Assembly (NCBI RefSeq): GCF_022606355.1
Contig: NZ_JAHHZQ010000001.1
Coordinates: forward strand, 992,001-1,056,000
Direction of reading: 5' to 3'
Source of the DNA: Leifsonia shinshuensis
Lineage (GTDB): Bacteria > Actinomycetota > Actinomycetes > Actinomycetales > Microbacteriaceae
Length of the DNA: 64,000 bases
Shown here: positions 56,794 through 64,000 of the stretch, one piece after another
Layout of the letters: each line of letters begins with the position of its first letter
Numbering within the stretch: position 1 is the stretch's first letter
Translations under genes and position numbers: made by a program
Notes under the pieces: model-generated
Databases searched by the model: none
The model's input: the letters and a program-made list of their open reading frames with translations, nothing else
Told to the model about the DNA's origin: nothing

Positions 56794-58128
56794 TCACATC
56801 GGGTCGTTGACATGGAGGTGGTTGCACGTGTCGTAGAAGTCCTGGAAGTGGCGCAGGCCCGGTTCGTCGCCCGCGTTCAGCCTGCATTGCCGCTGCCCCA
56901 GACCCGAGCCGTACGGCATGAAGTTGTCGAGCGTCCGGATGAGGGCGAGCGCATTGCTGTCGGCCCCGTTCGTGCCCTGGCCGCCGAGGCTGTAGAAATC
57001 CACGGCGTGGCCGCCACCGTTCATGTAGTGCTGGGAGTAGATCCCGGCCCCCTCGATCTGGCCCGTGCAGCGCCGGTTGATGTCGCTGACGCCGACGCTC
57101 GAGAACATGTGCTCGGCGATCACCATCGCCTGGAGCACCGAGGTGTCGATGCCGCAGTTGGGCACGGAGCGCCCCTCGGCGATCCAGCGGATCTCGAAGA
57201 TGTGGTCGGGATAGGAACCCACGAGCTGTCCCGAGTCGACGTAGCCCATCAGCTCCTGCGCGAGGGCGCGGGCGTCGGAGGAGATCGGCCCCGCGTCGCC
57301 GGACCTGGCGCGAGCGCGAGCTGCCGCGGCGGCGGCAGCAGCAGCGGCTGCCCGCGCAGCGACCCCCGCCTGATACTGCTGCTCGGTGATCGCCGTGGCG
57401 CTCGTGAGGGAGGCGAGCTGCGCCTGGAGTTCGCCCTCGTGGGCGGTCTCCGCCTGCAGCGCCGCGATCATCTGCTTCTGGGCCTCAGCGGCCTTCTCGG
57501 CTTCCGCCTGGGCGCGGGCCGCGAGAACGGTGAGCTCATTCTTGGCGGCGGTGGCCTGGTCGCTCGCGGCCTTCGCCAGGTTGTCGTCCTGCGCTGCCCT
57601 GGAGTAGATGCCGTTGATGGTGGCCGTCAGCTTGCCCATGCTGCTGAGGCGGGAGAGCAGCGCGCTGGCATCTCTGGAACTGCTGGTGAGCAGTGTGCCC
57701 GTGAGATCCGGTCCACCGGAGCGGGCCAGCTTCTCGGCGATCACCGCGGCCTCGCGGTGCGACGCCTGCGCCCTGGCCTTCAGTGCGGACGACCGGGCGG
57801 CGAGGTGGTCGGCCTTCTCCTTGCCGACCGCGAGCGCGGACTGCGCGGCCTCGTTCTCCTTGCCACGCTGGATGGCGAGATCCTCTGCCGCCTTGACCTG
57901 CGTCTTGAGAGTCTGGACCAGGTTCGTGATCGCCGCCACCTCGGCCTGCTTGGCCGCTTCGCTGGAACGGGCGGCCTGCACGTCGGCCCAGGACGGATAG
58001 TTGTCCGCGTACGCCCTCGGGGCGGCCAGCCCGCCCCAGGCGGCGACGCTCGCGACGACGACGCAGATCGCGACCAGCCTCCAGCCGCGAACGACGGAGA
58101 GCTGCGTTGCCGGGCGGCCTGGAGACAT
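56794..58128 (-). CDS. Secreted coiled-coil protein with C-terminal M15-like domain
   Basis: 444 residues. A signal or anchor helix (about 16-42, ending APRAYA) is followed by long coiled coils (about 50-255), as in peptidoglycan-hydrolase regulators of the CwlO/RipC kind, and an Ala-rich linker (about 255-275). The C-terminal domain (about 285-444) has GGGHAVDFYSLGG and CNHLHVND: the H...D...H-x-H spacing recalls M15/LAS metallopeptidases, but other motifs are not convincing. Four or more cysteines suggest disulfides. It may act in cell-wall remodelling; that is inference. Confidence 0.7.
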   Translation of the reverse strand: MSPGRPATQLSVVRGWRLVAICVVVASVAAWGGLAAPRAYADNYPSWADVQAARSSEAAKQAEVAAITNLVQTLKTQVKAAEDLAIQRGKENEAAQSALAVGKEKADHLAARSSALKARAQASHREAAVIAEKLARSGGPDLTGTLLTSSSRDASALLSRLSSMGKLTATINGIYSRAAQDDNLAKAASDQATAAKNELTVLAARAQAEAEKAAEAQKQMIAALQAETAHEGELQAQLASLTSATAITEQQYQAGVAARAAAAAAAAAAARARARSGDAGPISSDARALAQELMGYVDSGQLVGSYPDHIFEIRWIAEGRSVPNCGIDTSVLQAMVIAEHMFSSVGVSDINRRCTGQIEGAGIYSQHYMNGGGHAVDFYSLGGQGTNGADSNALALIRTLDNFMPYGSGLGQRQCRLNAGDEPGLRHFQDFYDTCNHLHVNDPM

Positions 58129-58331
58129 TCAGTGTCCGAATCGTGGTCGAAGGGAGGTGGGAGGAAGGGGAGGCGCTCACGGCGATCTCGTTGATCGACG
58201 CTAAACCCACTGGACGACGGCGCCATGCCGCAACACGCCGCCGCCGCCGGGTGCGACGAGTCGTCGGTCTGCTGGGTGGGAGACCACTCGTCCTCGGACC
58301 GCCGGCCGGGAACGACCTCTAGCATGTGCTC

Positions 58332-59243
58332 ATGGGCTCAGTGCACTCGATGGTCCCCACACCGGCTGGCATCGACTGGGGCCACGTCGTCTCCAGTCTT
58401 GCGGACTGGCTCACGCTTGCCGCATTCGCGATCACGTCTGTCGGGCTGCTCTCCGCCTTTCTCACCCGCGGGCGATTGCGAAGCGACGTTTCGACTAGAC
58501 CGTCTTCCCGGTCGTTCACGTGGACGCTGTCGAACGCCGGAGCGAGCCCTGTGCAGCAAATCGCGTACCGCCGCATGTGGATAACGAGAACAGGTCGTGC
58601 CGTCGCAGGCGACGGGACCGAACCGCTGCTGCAAGCGTTGTACCCCGGCGAGAACTTCCGTCTCGAGATCTTCGACCCGGACGACGTCACGTGGTACGGA
58701 GACGAGCGGGGCGACGAGCTTCGAATGCCATCCCCGTCGCGGGCAGATGGCGCAGTCGTGATACTCACGTGGCGTAACGCTGTGATCCCGTGGAGGCGCA
58801 ACCGGAGAGTGCACATCCTCATGTTCGGGCAGCCGGTCATCACACCTCGTGGCCGCCGGGAACGTGGCGTCGCCCGCGACATCGGCTCGATCGCCAGCGG
58901 CGGCGAACCTGTCGCGATCCGGTTCGAGCTCGCGAAGGCGAATGGCGGCGTGGTGCCTGTGGAAGAGAGCGTTCAGGCCCGCTATCCGCGCGAGATCGCC
59001 GAGATCGGGCCGAGCGAGCTGGCACGGGACCCACTCCCTCAGCGGGTCCAGCTCTACCTCGGGTCCGATCTGCTCGCGGACGGACAGCTCGAGGCGTACG
59101 CGTTCGCCACCCCTGCACTCGTGGGGGACGGAGGCGATGTGGCTCACCTGCCTGCTCCGCACGAACCTCGAAACTTCATCACGATCGACGGCGAAGAGTT
59201 CGATCTGAACGATTCCCATCGCCTGCGCATATTCGGACGGTAG
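58332..59243 (+). CDS. Membrane-anchored protein of unknown function
   Basis: 303 residues. One N-terminal membrane helix (about 22-45, ADWLTLAAFAITSVGLLSAF), then a cytosolic region with a beta domain (WTLSNAGASPVQQIAYRRMW, then LYPGENFRLEIF) similar in pattern to the protein at 14623-15108. ATG at 58332; a GTG two codons earlier is the alternative. No family assigned. Confidence 0.7.
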   Translation: MGSVHSMVPTPAGIDWGHVVSSLADWLTLAAFAITSVGLLSAFLTRGRLRSDVSTRPSSRSFTWTLSNAGASPVQQIAYRRMWITRTGRAVAGDGTEPLLQALYPGENFRLEIFDPDDVTWYGDERGDELRMPSPSRADGAVVILTWRNAVIPWRRNRRVHILMFGQPVITPRGRRERGVARDIGSIASGGEPVAIRFELAKANGGVVPVEESVQARYPREIAEIGPSELARDPLPQRVQLYLGSDLLADGQLEAYAFATPALVGDGGDVAHLPAPHEPRNFITIDGEEFDLNDSHRLRIFGR

Positions 59244-59342
59244 CGGGACGGACATGTACTGCGGCCAACAGAGTTTGATCGAGCTGAGCCTCGACCCACC
59301 CGTTGTTGGATCCACCGACGACGAGCGAATGAGATTCGAAGC

Positions 59343-59436
59343 TCAGACCTGGCCCAGAATCTGGATGGCCTTCTCGCGATCGCCCCGATTGACAGGCACT
59401 TCCCTTTGGCGTTCGAATCGAAAGAATCCCCAGATC
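59343..59436 (-). pseudogene. Possible 3' remnant of an unknown gene
   Basis: On the minus strand about 30 codons read FFRFERQREVPVNRGDREKA, then IQILGQV and a stop at 59343. The stretch looks protein-like and ends cleanly, but has no start; it directly follows a piece of the ychF downstream flank at about 59436. Low confidence. Confidence 0.3.
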
Positions 59437-59445
59437 AGCTAGACG

Positions 59446-59568
59446 CTACATCTTCGAAATCGAGTTCATCGTCGAGAAACGTCGTACCCCGCAGCTCGCA
59501 CCCGAGGAGTGCAAGGTCGGCGAGTAGGTCCGCCGGGATGACAGTACCTGAACGAGCTATTCTGCACT
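59446..59568 (-). pseudogene. C-terminal fragment of a DUF4279 gene
   Basis: The last 35 codons read GTVIPADLLADLALLGCELR, then GTTFLDDELDFEDV and a TAG at 59446. They are nearly identical to the end of the intact DUF4279 protein at 60461-60916. The fragment is cut off upstream at about 59568, where a copy of the ychF 3' end begins. Confidence 0.8.
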
Positions 59569-59570
59569 GG

Positions 59571-59614
59571 CCCACGTCAGCTACACATCGAACCGGAACT
59601 CCACCACATTACGT
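59571..59614 (-). repeat. ychF 3'-end repeat, copy 1
   Basis: On the minus strand it encodes RNVVEFRFDV and a TAG, matching the end of YchF (GDVVEFRFNV). The 33-base core differs from the true ychF end at two positions. It lies between the DUF4304 gene and the DUF4279 fragment and is not attached to any ychF body. Confidence 0.85.
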
Positions 59615-59677
59615 CGCGGATCAACGTCACGTTGCTCAAGAGTGAGTCCGAGGTGAAGTCGCACGAGCGCCAGGGTT

Positions 59678-60361
59678 CTACCGGAGCGGGCCGTCCAGAT
59701 GCCCCATCCCCCGTTCAGCCAGGTACTCGCGGACGTAAGCCTGGTGCGGCACGTGCGGTTCACGGTCAGAGACCAGTTGGTCGATGTACCACCGGAGCAG
59801 GTCCTCAGCTGAAGCCTGATCGCCTCGCGCGATATGGAGGTCCGCGACATCGAGGGCGACTGAGCGGTTGGCGATGCTACCGAACGCGCGATGTCCCTCT
59901 GTGGCGTAGGCGGCGAGCACACTATCGGCATCCGGGTACGAGTCCAGCTTCGGTATCGCGTAGTCGACCACGGCAGACAGCACCTCCTCAAGCGACAACC
60001 GGTCTCGGAGGTCCCACCACTGGTCCAAACCATCGGGCATCACTTTGCCAAGCCTCCACCGGAGCTGGCAGTTGTACTCGTTGACCCAGCTACCGCGGGG
60101 GCTACCCAAACGACCCATGTCCGGCACGTAGACACCCAGATTGACGGTGAATCGACCCCAAAGGTCCGATCCGGGGGCGACAGTCTCGCCAAAACGTTCG
60201 TACGGCCCGAGCTGAATCGACACCACATGCACCATGCCGTCGCGAGCCCGGCGGTTGAAGCTGTTGGCCCGTTTGCGGAAGCCGGCAGCTTTGAGAGGGA
60301 CCGCGAACGCAGCCCCTATCGACTTCGCGATTTCACGGTTCTCCGTCATGGATATCAGCAT
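59678..60361 (-). CDS. DUF4304 family protein
   Basis: 227 residues (223 if started at the in-frame ATG at 60349). The family start IAKSIGAAFAVPLKAAGFRK, the RFTVNLGVYVPD block and the WWDLRDR region are clear. Such proteins are often found alone or in immunity-gene clusters; no activity is known. It lacks an obvious ribosome site. It sits between two copies of the ychF 3' end (copies 1 and 2). Confidence 0.85.
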   Translation of the reverse strand: MLISMTENREIAKSIGAAFAVPLKAAGFRKRANSFNRRARDGMVHVVSIQLGPYERFGETVAPGSDLWGRFTVNLGVYVPDMGRLGSPRGSWVNEYNCQLRWRLGKVMPDGLDQWWDLRDRLSLEEVLSAVVDYAIPKLDSYPDADSVLAAYATEGHRAFGSIANRSVALDVADLHIARGDQASAEDLLRWYIDQLVSDREPHVPHQAYVREYLAERGMGHLDGPLR

Positions 60362-60410
60362 ATGAGGACGTCTCGATGACGCCCGTTCGCCTTGACGCTT
60401 GAGCGAAAAG

Positions 60411-60456
60411 CCCCAGGTCAGCTACACATTGAACCGGAACTCCACAACATTCCGCC
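60411..60456 (-). repeat. ychF 3'-end repeat, copy 2
   Basis: On the minus strand it encodes MRRNVVEFRFNV and a TAG. The 33-base core differs from the true ychF end at two positions, and the downstream flank TAGCTGACCTGGGG also matches. It begins 5 bases after the DUF4279 stop codon. Confidence 0.85.
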
Positions 60457-60460
60457 GCAT

Positions 60461-60916
60461 TCAAACGTCTCGCAGATCGAGTTCGTCGTCGTCGAGAAAC
60501 GTCGTTCCCCGCAACTCGCATCCAAGGAGCGCAAGCTCAGCGAGCAGGTCCGGCGGGATGACGAACGTGCCCTGACTATTGTCAGAGTCCGCGGACCACC
60601 AGATGACCGTGTCGCATTCCGGCCTCAACGACCGGAGCGCGTCTGCCTTCCCACGAAATGCTTCGATCAAGGCGCGAAGAGAACCGACTCCCGGATCGTC
60701 TTCATCATCAACGAGCGAACGATCCGAATCGAAGGACCAATGCGTGCGCTGATGACTCATGTACTCGGCCGACAGCGCTCGGCCCGCCAAGGCTGCTCTC
60801 GTCGGCTGGCCGACATCCGCGCCGTTGTGGGGTTCGATTCCGAGCGCGGCGGTTATCTCGGCTACCGTGCGCGTCTCGCTGTAGATCGAGAGAGAGGATC
60901 GGTTCGCCACGATCAT
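60461..60916 (-). CDS. DUF4279 family protein
   Basis: 151 residues, full family length, with LSIYSETRTVAEITAALGIE at the N-terminus and IPPDLLAELALLGCELRGTT near the end. The ATG at 60916 has AAGGAGAG upstream. DUF4279 proteins are small cytosolic proteins often found in immunity-like gene arrays; function unknown. It is flanked by the real ychF end (copy 3) upstream and by copy 2 immediately downstream. A second, broken copy is at 59446-59568. Confidence 0.88.
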   Translation of the reverse strand: MIVANRSSLSIYSETRTVAEITAALGIEPHNGADVGQPTRAALAGRALSAEYMSHQRTHWSFDSDRSLVDDEDDPGVGSLRALIEAFRGKADALRSLRPECDTVIWWSADSDNSQGTFVIPPDLLAELALLGCELRGTTFLDDDELDLRDV

Positions 60917-60987
60917 TCGATCTCTCCTTCGTTGAGGAAGCGGGCGAGGCCCTCGCCCGGTAACATCGATCGAATCTACCGTAAAAC

Positions 60988-61033
60988 CCCTGATCAGCTA
61001 CACATTGAACCTGAACTCCACCACATCCCCGTC
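60988..61033 (-). repeat. ychF 3'-end repeat, copy 3 (the genuine gene end)
   Basis: The last codons of ychF plus its downstream flank (TAGCTGATCAGGGG). This is the parent sequence of the copies at 60411-60456 and 59571-59614. Confidence 0.9.
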
Positions 61034-62071
61034 CTGCATCACATACTCCTTCCCTTCCATCCGCGCCTTTCCGCGCGAACGGGCCTCGGCGACGCTGCCC
61101 GCGTCGACGAGGTCGTCGAAGGAGATGACTTCGGCCTTGATGAAGCCCTTCTCGAAGTCGGTGTGGATGACGCCGGCCGCCTGGGGGGCCTTCCAGCCCT
61201 TGTGGATGGTCCAGGCGCGCGACTCCTTGGGACCGGCCGTCAGGTAGGTCTGCAGGCCGAGGGTGTCGAAGCCGATGCGGGCGAGCTGGTCGAGGCCGCT
61301 CTCCGTCTGGCCGGTGGAGGCGAGGAGTTCGGCGGCGTCGGCCGCGTCGAGGTCGATCAGCTCCGACTCCAGCTTGGCGTCGAGGAAGACCGCCTGCGCC
61401 GGCGCGACCAGCTCGGCGAGAGCCGCGCGGCGGGCGTCGTCGGTCAGCACGTCCTCGTCCACGTTGAACACGTAGATGAACGGCTTCGCGGTGAGCAGGC
61501 CCAGCTCACGGATCGGCTCCAGGTCGATGCTCGAGGTCGAGAGCGGCTTGCCGTCGTTCAGGTACGCGATCGCCTCCCGCGCCGTCTCCAGGACGACCGG
61601 CTCGAGCTTGCGGCCCTTGACCTCCTTCTCGTAGCGCTGCTCCGCCTTCTCGAGGGTCTGCAGGTCGGCGAGGATGAGCTCGGTGTTGATCGTCTCCATG
61701 TCGCTCGCGGCGTCCACCTTGCCCGCGACGTGCACGACATCGGGGTCGGAGAAGCCGCGCACGACCTGCGCGATGGCGTCGGCCTCCCGGATGTTCGCGA
61801 GGAACTTGTTGCCGAGGCCCTCACCCTCGCTCGCGCCCTTGACGATGCCGGCGATGTCGAGGAAGGACACCGGGGCCGGCAGGATGCGCTCGCTGCCGAA
61901 CAGCTCGGCCAGCTTGTCCAGTCGGGGGTCGGGCAGGTTCACGACACCGACGTTCGGCTCGATGGTCGCGAACGGGTAGTTCGCCGCGAGGGCGTCGTTC
62001 TTGGTCAGCGCGTTGAAAAGGGTCGACTTGCCGACGTTCGGGAGTCCGACGATACCGATAGTGAGAGCCAC
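60998..62071 (-). CDS. ychF: Redox-regulated ATPase/GTPase YchF (OLA1 family)
   Basis: 357 residues. G1 motif GLPNVGKSTLFNALT, G3 LDIAGIVKGASEGEGLGNKF, G4 replaced by the ATP-preferring FNVDED as in OLA1/YchF, and a C-terminal TGS domain ending GDVVEFRFNV. Binds ribosomes and ATP; involved in stress response. The GTG at 62071 is the start, as homology begins right there. Its 3' end is repeated twice downstream. Confidence 0.97.
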   Translation of the reverse strand: MALTIGIVGLPNVGKSTLFNALTKNDALAANYPFATIEPNVGVVNLPDPRLDKLAELFGSERILPAPVSFLDIAGIVKGASEGEGLGNKFLANIREADAIAQVVRGFSDPDVVHVAGKVDAASDMETINTELILADLQTLEKAEQRYEKEVKGRKLEPVVLETAREAIAYLNDGKPLSTSSIDLEPIRELGLLTAKPFIYVFNVDEDVLTDDARRAALAELVAPAQAVFLDAKLESELIDLDAADAAELLASTGQTESGLDQLARIGFDTLGLQTYLTAGPKESRAWTIHKGWKAPQAAGVIHTDFEKGFIKAEVISFDDLVDAGSVAEARSRGKARMEGKEYVMQDGDVVEFRFNV

Positions 62072-62129
62072 GGTCGTCCATTCTACGGGCGGCCGCAGAG
62101 TCCGAAGGGCCGTCGGTCTCGAGGGGCGA

Positions 62130-62188
62130 CCGAGGGGCACGCAGACGCCCTCAAAACTCGCGGGAAGGGGCGCTTGCGTGCCCCTCGG
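62130..62188. repeat. Intergenic palindrome between ychF and the methyltransferase
   Basis: Arms 62130-62151 and 62167-62188 pair at 19 of 22 positions. The outer part (CCGAGGGGCACGCA) resembles that of the palindrome at 20383-20443. It lies 18 bases beyond the methyltransferase stop and probably acts as its terminator. Confidence 0.7.
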
Positions 62189-62205
62189 CGACGTCGCGGC
62201 CGCGT

Positions 62206-62952
62206 TCAGCCGCCCAGCGTCGCCCGGTAGCAGCGGGTGACGTACGGGAGCTCGATCGTCTCGGCGCCGGCGAGGTCGGGATGCTCGGCGTGGAGGCGGC
62301 GCAGGGAGCCGATGACGGCCGCCTGCGCGCCGGGGTCCTTGGTGATGAAGTAACTGCGCGAGCGCGCGAGATCGAGGAGCCCGTCGAGGCTCATCGCCTG
62401 CACCCAGCGCACGTCGAAGCGTTCCAGTGCGCCGAAGGGAGGCCCCACGACGGGATCCTCCTCATCACCGAAGACGGCGTCTCCCGACCCCATCAACTCG
62501 CCGAGCTCTCGCACCCACTCGACGTTCTCGTCGCGGTCGTTCCAGACCAGCCCCAGCCTGCCGCCGGGTCGCAGCGCGCGAGCGACCTCGGGGACGGCGA
62601 CGGCGGGGTCGACCCAGTGCCACGCCTGCGCGGCGACGACCAGCCCGGCGCTCGCGTCGGGCACCGGGAGGCCCTCCGCGCTCCCGAGGCGCACGTCGGC
62701 CTCCGGCACCCGCTCGCCGAGCACCTCCAGCATCTGCGGCGACGGGTCGACGGCCACGACCTCGCGGCCCCGGTCGATCAGCGCGCGCGTCAGCTTGCCG
62801 GTGCCGGCTCCCAGATCGACGACGGGGCCCTCCGTCCCGTCGGTCAGCCAGGCGACGGCGTCCGCCGGGTAGCCCGGCCGCGACGCGTCGTAGATCCGCG
62901 CCGCCCGGTCGAACGACCGCGCGTGCGCCTCCCGTTCCCGCCTCTGCTGCAT
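62206..62952 (-). CDS. Class I SAM-dependent methyltransferase
   Basis: 248 residues. SAM-binding motif I is VVDLGAGTGKLTRALIDRG, followed by VVAVDPSPQMLEVL and ALRPGGRLGLVWND. AQAWHWVDPAVAVPEVARAL is typical of the UbiE/Coq5-like methyltransferase_11 group. Substrate unknown. Stands alone between ychF and the divergent exonuclease. Confidence 0.9.
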   Translation of the reverse strand: MQQRREREAHARSFDRAARIYDASRPGYPADAVAWLTDGTEGPVVDLGAGTGKLTRALIDRGREVVAVDPSPQMLEVLGERVPEADVRLGSAEGLPVPDASAGLVVAAQAWHWVDPAVAVPEVARALRPGGRLGLVWNDRDENVEWVRELGELMGSGDAVFGDEEDPVVGPPFGALERFDVRWVQAMSLDGLLDLARSRSYFITKDPGAQAAVIGSLRRLHAEHPDLAGAETIELPYVTRCYRATLGG

Positions 62953-63106
62953 ACCGCGACCCTACCCGCCGGCGACTCCGCACGAACTCCGCCCGGAAGA
63001 CACGCGAGCACGCGGATCGTCCACGCACTCGGCGGCCGGTCACGGATTTCGGGCGTGCTCGGCGATGCGCGCGGGCGACGTCGGTGGGCCATGCAAGCAT
63101 TCAGGC

Positions 63107-63688
63107 GTGCCACTGGACTTCACCGCCATCGACTTCGAGACAGCGAACTCCTCTGCGGCGTCCGCGTGTTCGGTCGGACTGGTCAAGGTGCGCGACGGCC
63201 GCGTCGTCGACCGGGCGAGCTGGTTCATCCGGCCGCCGCTCGGGCACGACCTGTTCCAGGAGTGGAACGTGCGCATCCACGGGATCCAGCCGGAGGACGT
63301 CGCGGGAGCCGCAGGCTGGGTCGACCAGCTCGCCGACCTCGTGGAGTTCGCGGAGGACGACCACCTGGTGGCGCACAACGCCGGCTTCGACATGGGCGTG
63401 ATCCGCGCGGCCTGCGCCGCCACGTTCGTCTCCTGTCCCGAATACCGCTACCTCTGCAGCCTCCAGGTCGCCCGACGCACCTATCACCTGGAGTCGTACC
63501 GCCTCCCGGTCGCGGCGATGGCGGCGGGGTTCGAGGACTTCCACCACCACGACGCGCTCGCCGACGCCGAGGCCTGCGCCGCGATCGTGGTGCACGCCGC
63601 CCGCCGGCACGAGGCGGCAACGATCGACGACCTCTCCGCGCTCACCGGCGCCCGCATCGGGCGCATCGGGATGCCCGCGGCCGCATAG
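63107..63688 (+). CDS. DEDDh exonuclease (DNA polymerase III epsilon-like)
   Basis: 193 residues. Exo I: FTAIDFETAN (D9, E11); Exo II: VAHNAGFDMGV; Exo III: HHHDALADAEACA with the histidine and last aspartate. All DEDDh residues are present. Family members degrade single-stranded DNA or RNA 3' to 5'. The GTG at 63107 is chosen because homology begins there; the ribosome site is weak and an upstream ATG in frame is possible. Confidence 0.88.
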   Translation: MPLDFTAIDFETANSSAASACSVGLVKVRDGRVVDRASWFIRPPLGHDLFQEWNVRIHGIQPEDVAGAAGWVDQLADLVEFAEDDHLVAHNAGFDMGVIRAACAATFVSCPEYRYLCSLQVARRTYHLESYRLPVAAMAAGFEDFHHHDALADAEACAAIVVHAARRHEAATIDDLSALTGARIGRIGMPAAA

Positions 63689-63831
63689 CGGCGCCCACCG
63701 CGACTCCACGTCCCGCGACGAGCGGGCAGAACACCGCGCGTGCCTGGACGACCGGACTGCGCTCGCCGCCGACGCCGCCTGTGCGGATACCGCATCTACG
63801 CCCCAGGAATACAAGCGTTGCAACTTCGCAC

Positions 63832-63852
63832 GTCTGGTTCTAATGTCCAGAC
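63832..63852 (+). promoter_or_regulatory. Inverted repeat in the promoter of the last gene
   Basis: GTCTGG (63832-63837) and CCAGAC (63847-63852) form 6-bp arms around a 9-base centre. A promoter-like TTGCAA (63818-63823) and TAATGT (63841-63846), 17 bases apart, overlap it, so it may be an operator. Confidence 0.5.
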
Positions 63853-63879
63853 ATAGCAACAACACGCGAAGGAGCGCTC

Positions 63880-64000
63880 ATGACCGCATCTCCCGATCCT
63901 GGAACGACGACCTCGGCCCCCGCCGCGCCCGCCGACCCGCCCCATCCGGACGACCGGCGCGCGCGGCGGTTCCTGCGCAGGATCGCCGTGCTGGCCACGT
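63880..64000 (+). CDS. Start of a probable membrane protein (cut by the window end)
   Basis: 40 codons visible from the ATG at 63880, with GAAGGAG upstream. The N-terminus is Thr/Ala/Pro-rich, then basic (RRARRFLRRIAVLAT), as before a first membrane helix, e.g. of a transporter. Too little is visible to name it. Confidence 0.6.
   Translation, partial: MTASPDPGTTTSAPAAPADPPHPDDRRARRFLRRIAVLAT

Noticed and set aside
59581-60033. Open frame ending with the YchF C-terminus
   Set aside because: It is antisense-frame noise across the DUF4304 gene that happens to enter the ychF-tail repeat; only the last 11 codons are meaningful.

Overview
This 64-kb window is a GC-rich, gene-dense actinobacterial chromosome segment. 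Codon use, family content and gene order (nrtR-nadABC-nifS, a RamB-controlled glyoxylate shunt, DUF7882-type small proteins) suggest Microbacteriaceae, most like Leifsonia. That placement is inference; there is no rRNA gene or other diagnostic marker. No tRNA, rRNA, CRISPR array, transposase, integrase or replication origin was seen.

Layout. 0-6 kb: the 5' part of a Tat-exported RCC1-repeat protein, then the glycine-cleavage operon gcvT-gcvH-gcvP (minus strand) behind a tandem glycine riboswitch. 6-12 kb: an NAD de novo synthesis operon (nrtR, nadA, nadB, nadC, cysteine desulfurase) with a palindromic operator on its promoter. 12-15.6 kb: an MFS exporter, a peroxidase-related/cupin pair and small proteins. 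15.7-20.4 kb: malate synthase and isocitrate lyase, divergent from ramB. 20.4-26.8 kb: a sugar locus (glycosidase, two permeases, binding protein, LacI regulator) with two LacI-type operators. 27-37.7 kb: an amine locus (amine oxidase-like flavoprotein, Pot-type ABC transporter, cupin, PucR regulator, CoA-acylating semialdehyde dehydrogenase, class III aminotransferase), probably taking polyamines or beta-alanine to acetyl-CoA or propionyl-CoA. 37.8-45.3 kb: NYN-LOTUS protein, oxidoreductase, glutamate decarboxylase, nucleotidyltransferase, twin DUF7882 genes, MarR regulator. 45.4-48.5 kb: tandem duplicate of a Tat-exported surface protein. 48.6-53 kb: nitronate monooxygenase, hydrolase, and a PadR/DUF1048/ABC-2 export operon. 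53-59 kb: lipoprotein, acetyltransferases, membrane and secreted proteins. 59.3-61 kb: a small array of immunity-like genes (DUF4304, DUF4279 and a DUF4279 remnant) separated by repeated copies of the ychF 3' end. 61-64 kb: ychF, a methyltransferase, a DEDDh exonuclease and the start of a probable membrane protein.

The most unusual structure is the ychF-tail array (59.4-61.0 kb): three complete copies of the last codons of ychF plus its downstream flank, each behind a different gene, as if single-gene cassettes had entered repeatedly at the ychF 3' end. Other notable signals are three kinds of dispersed intergenic palindrome, a shared MarR-type operator, and a nearly identical block between otherwise diverged tandem surface-protein genes.
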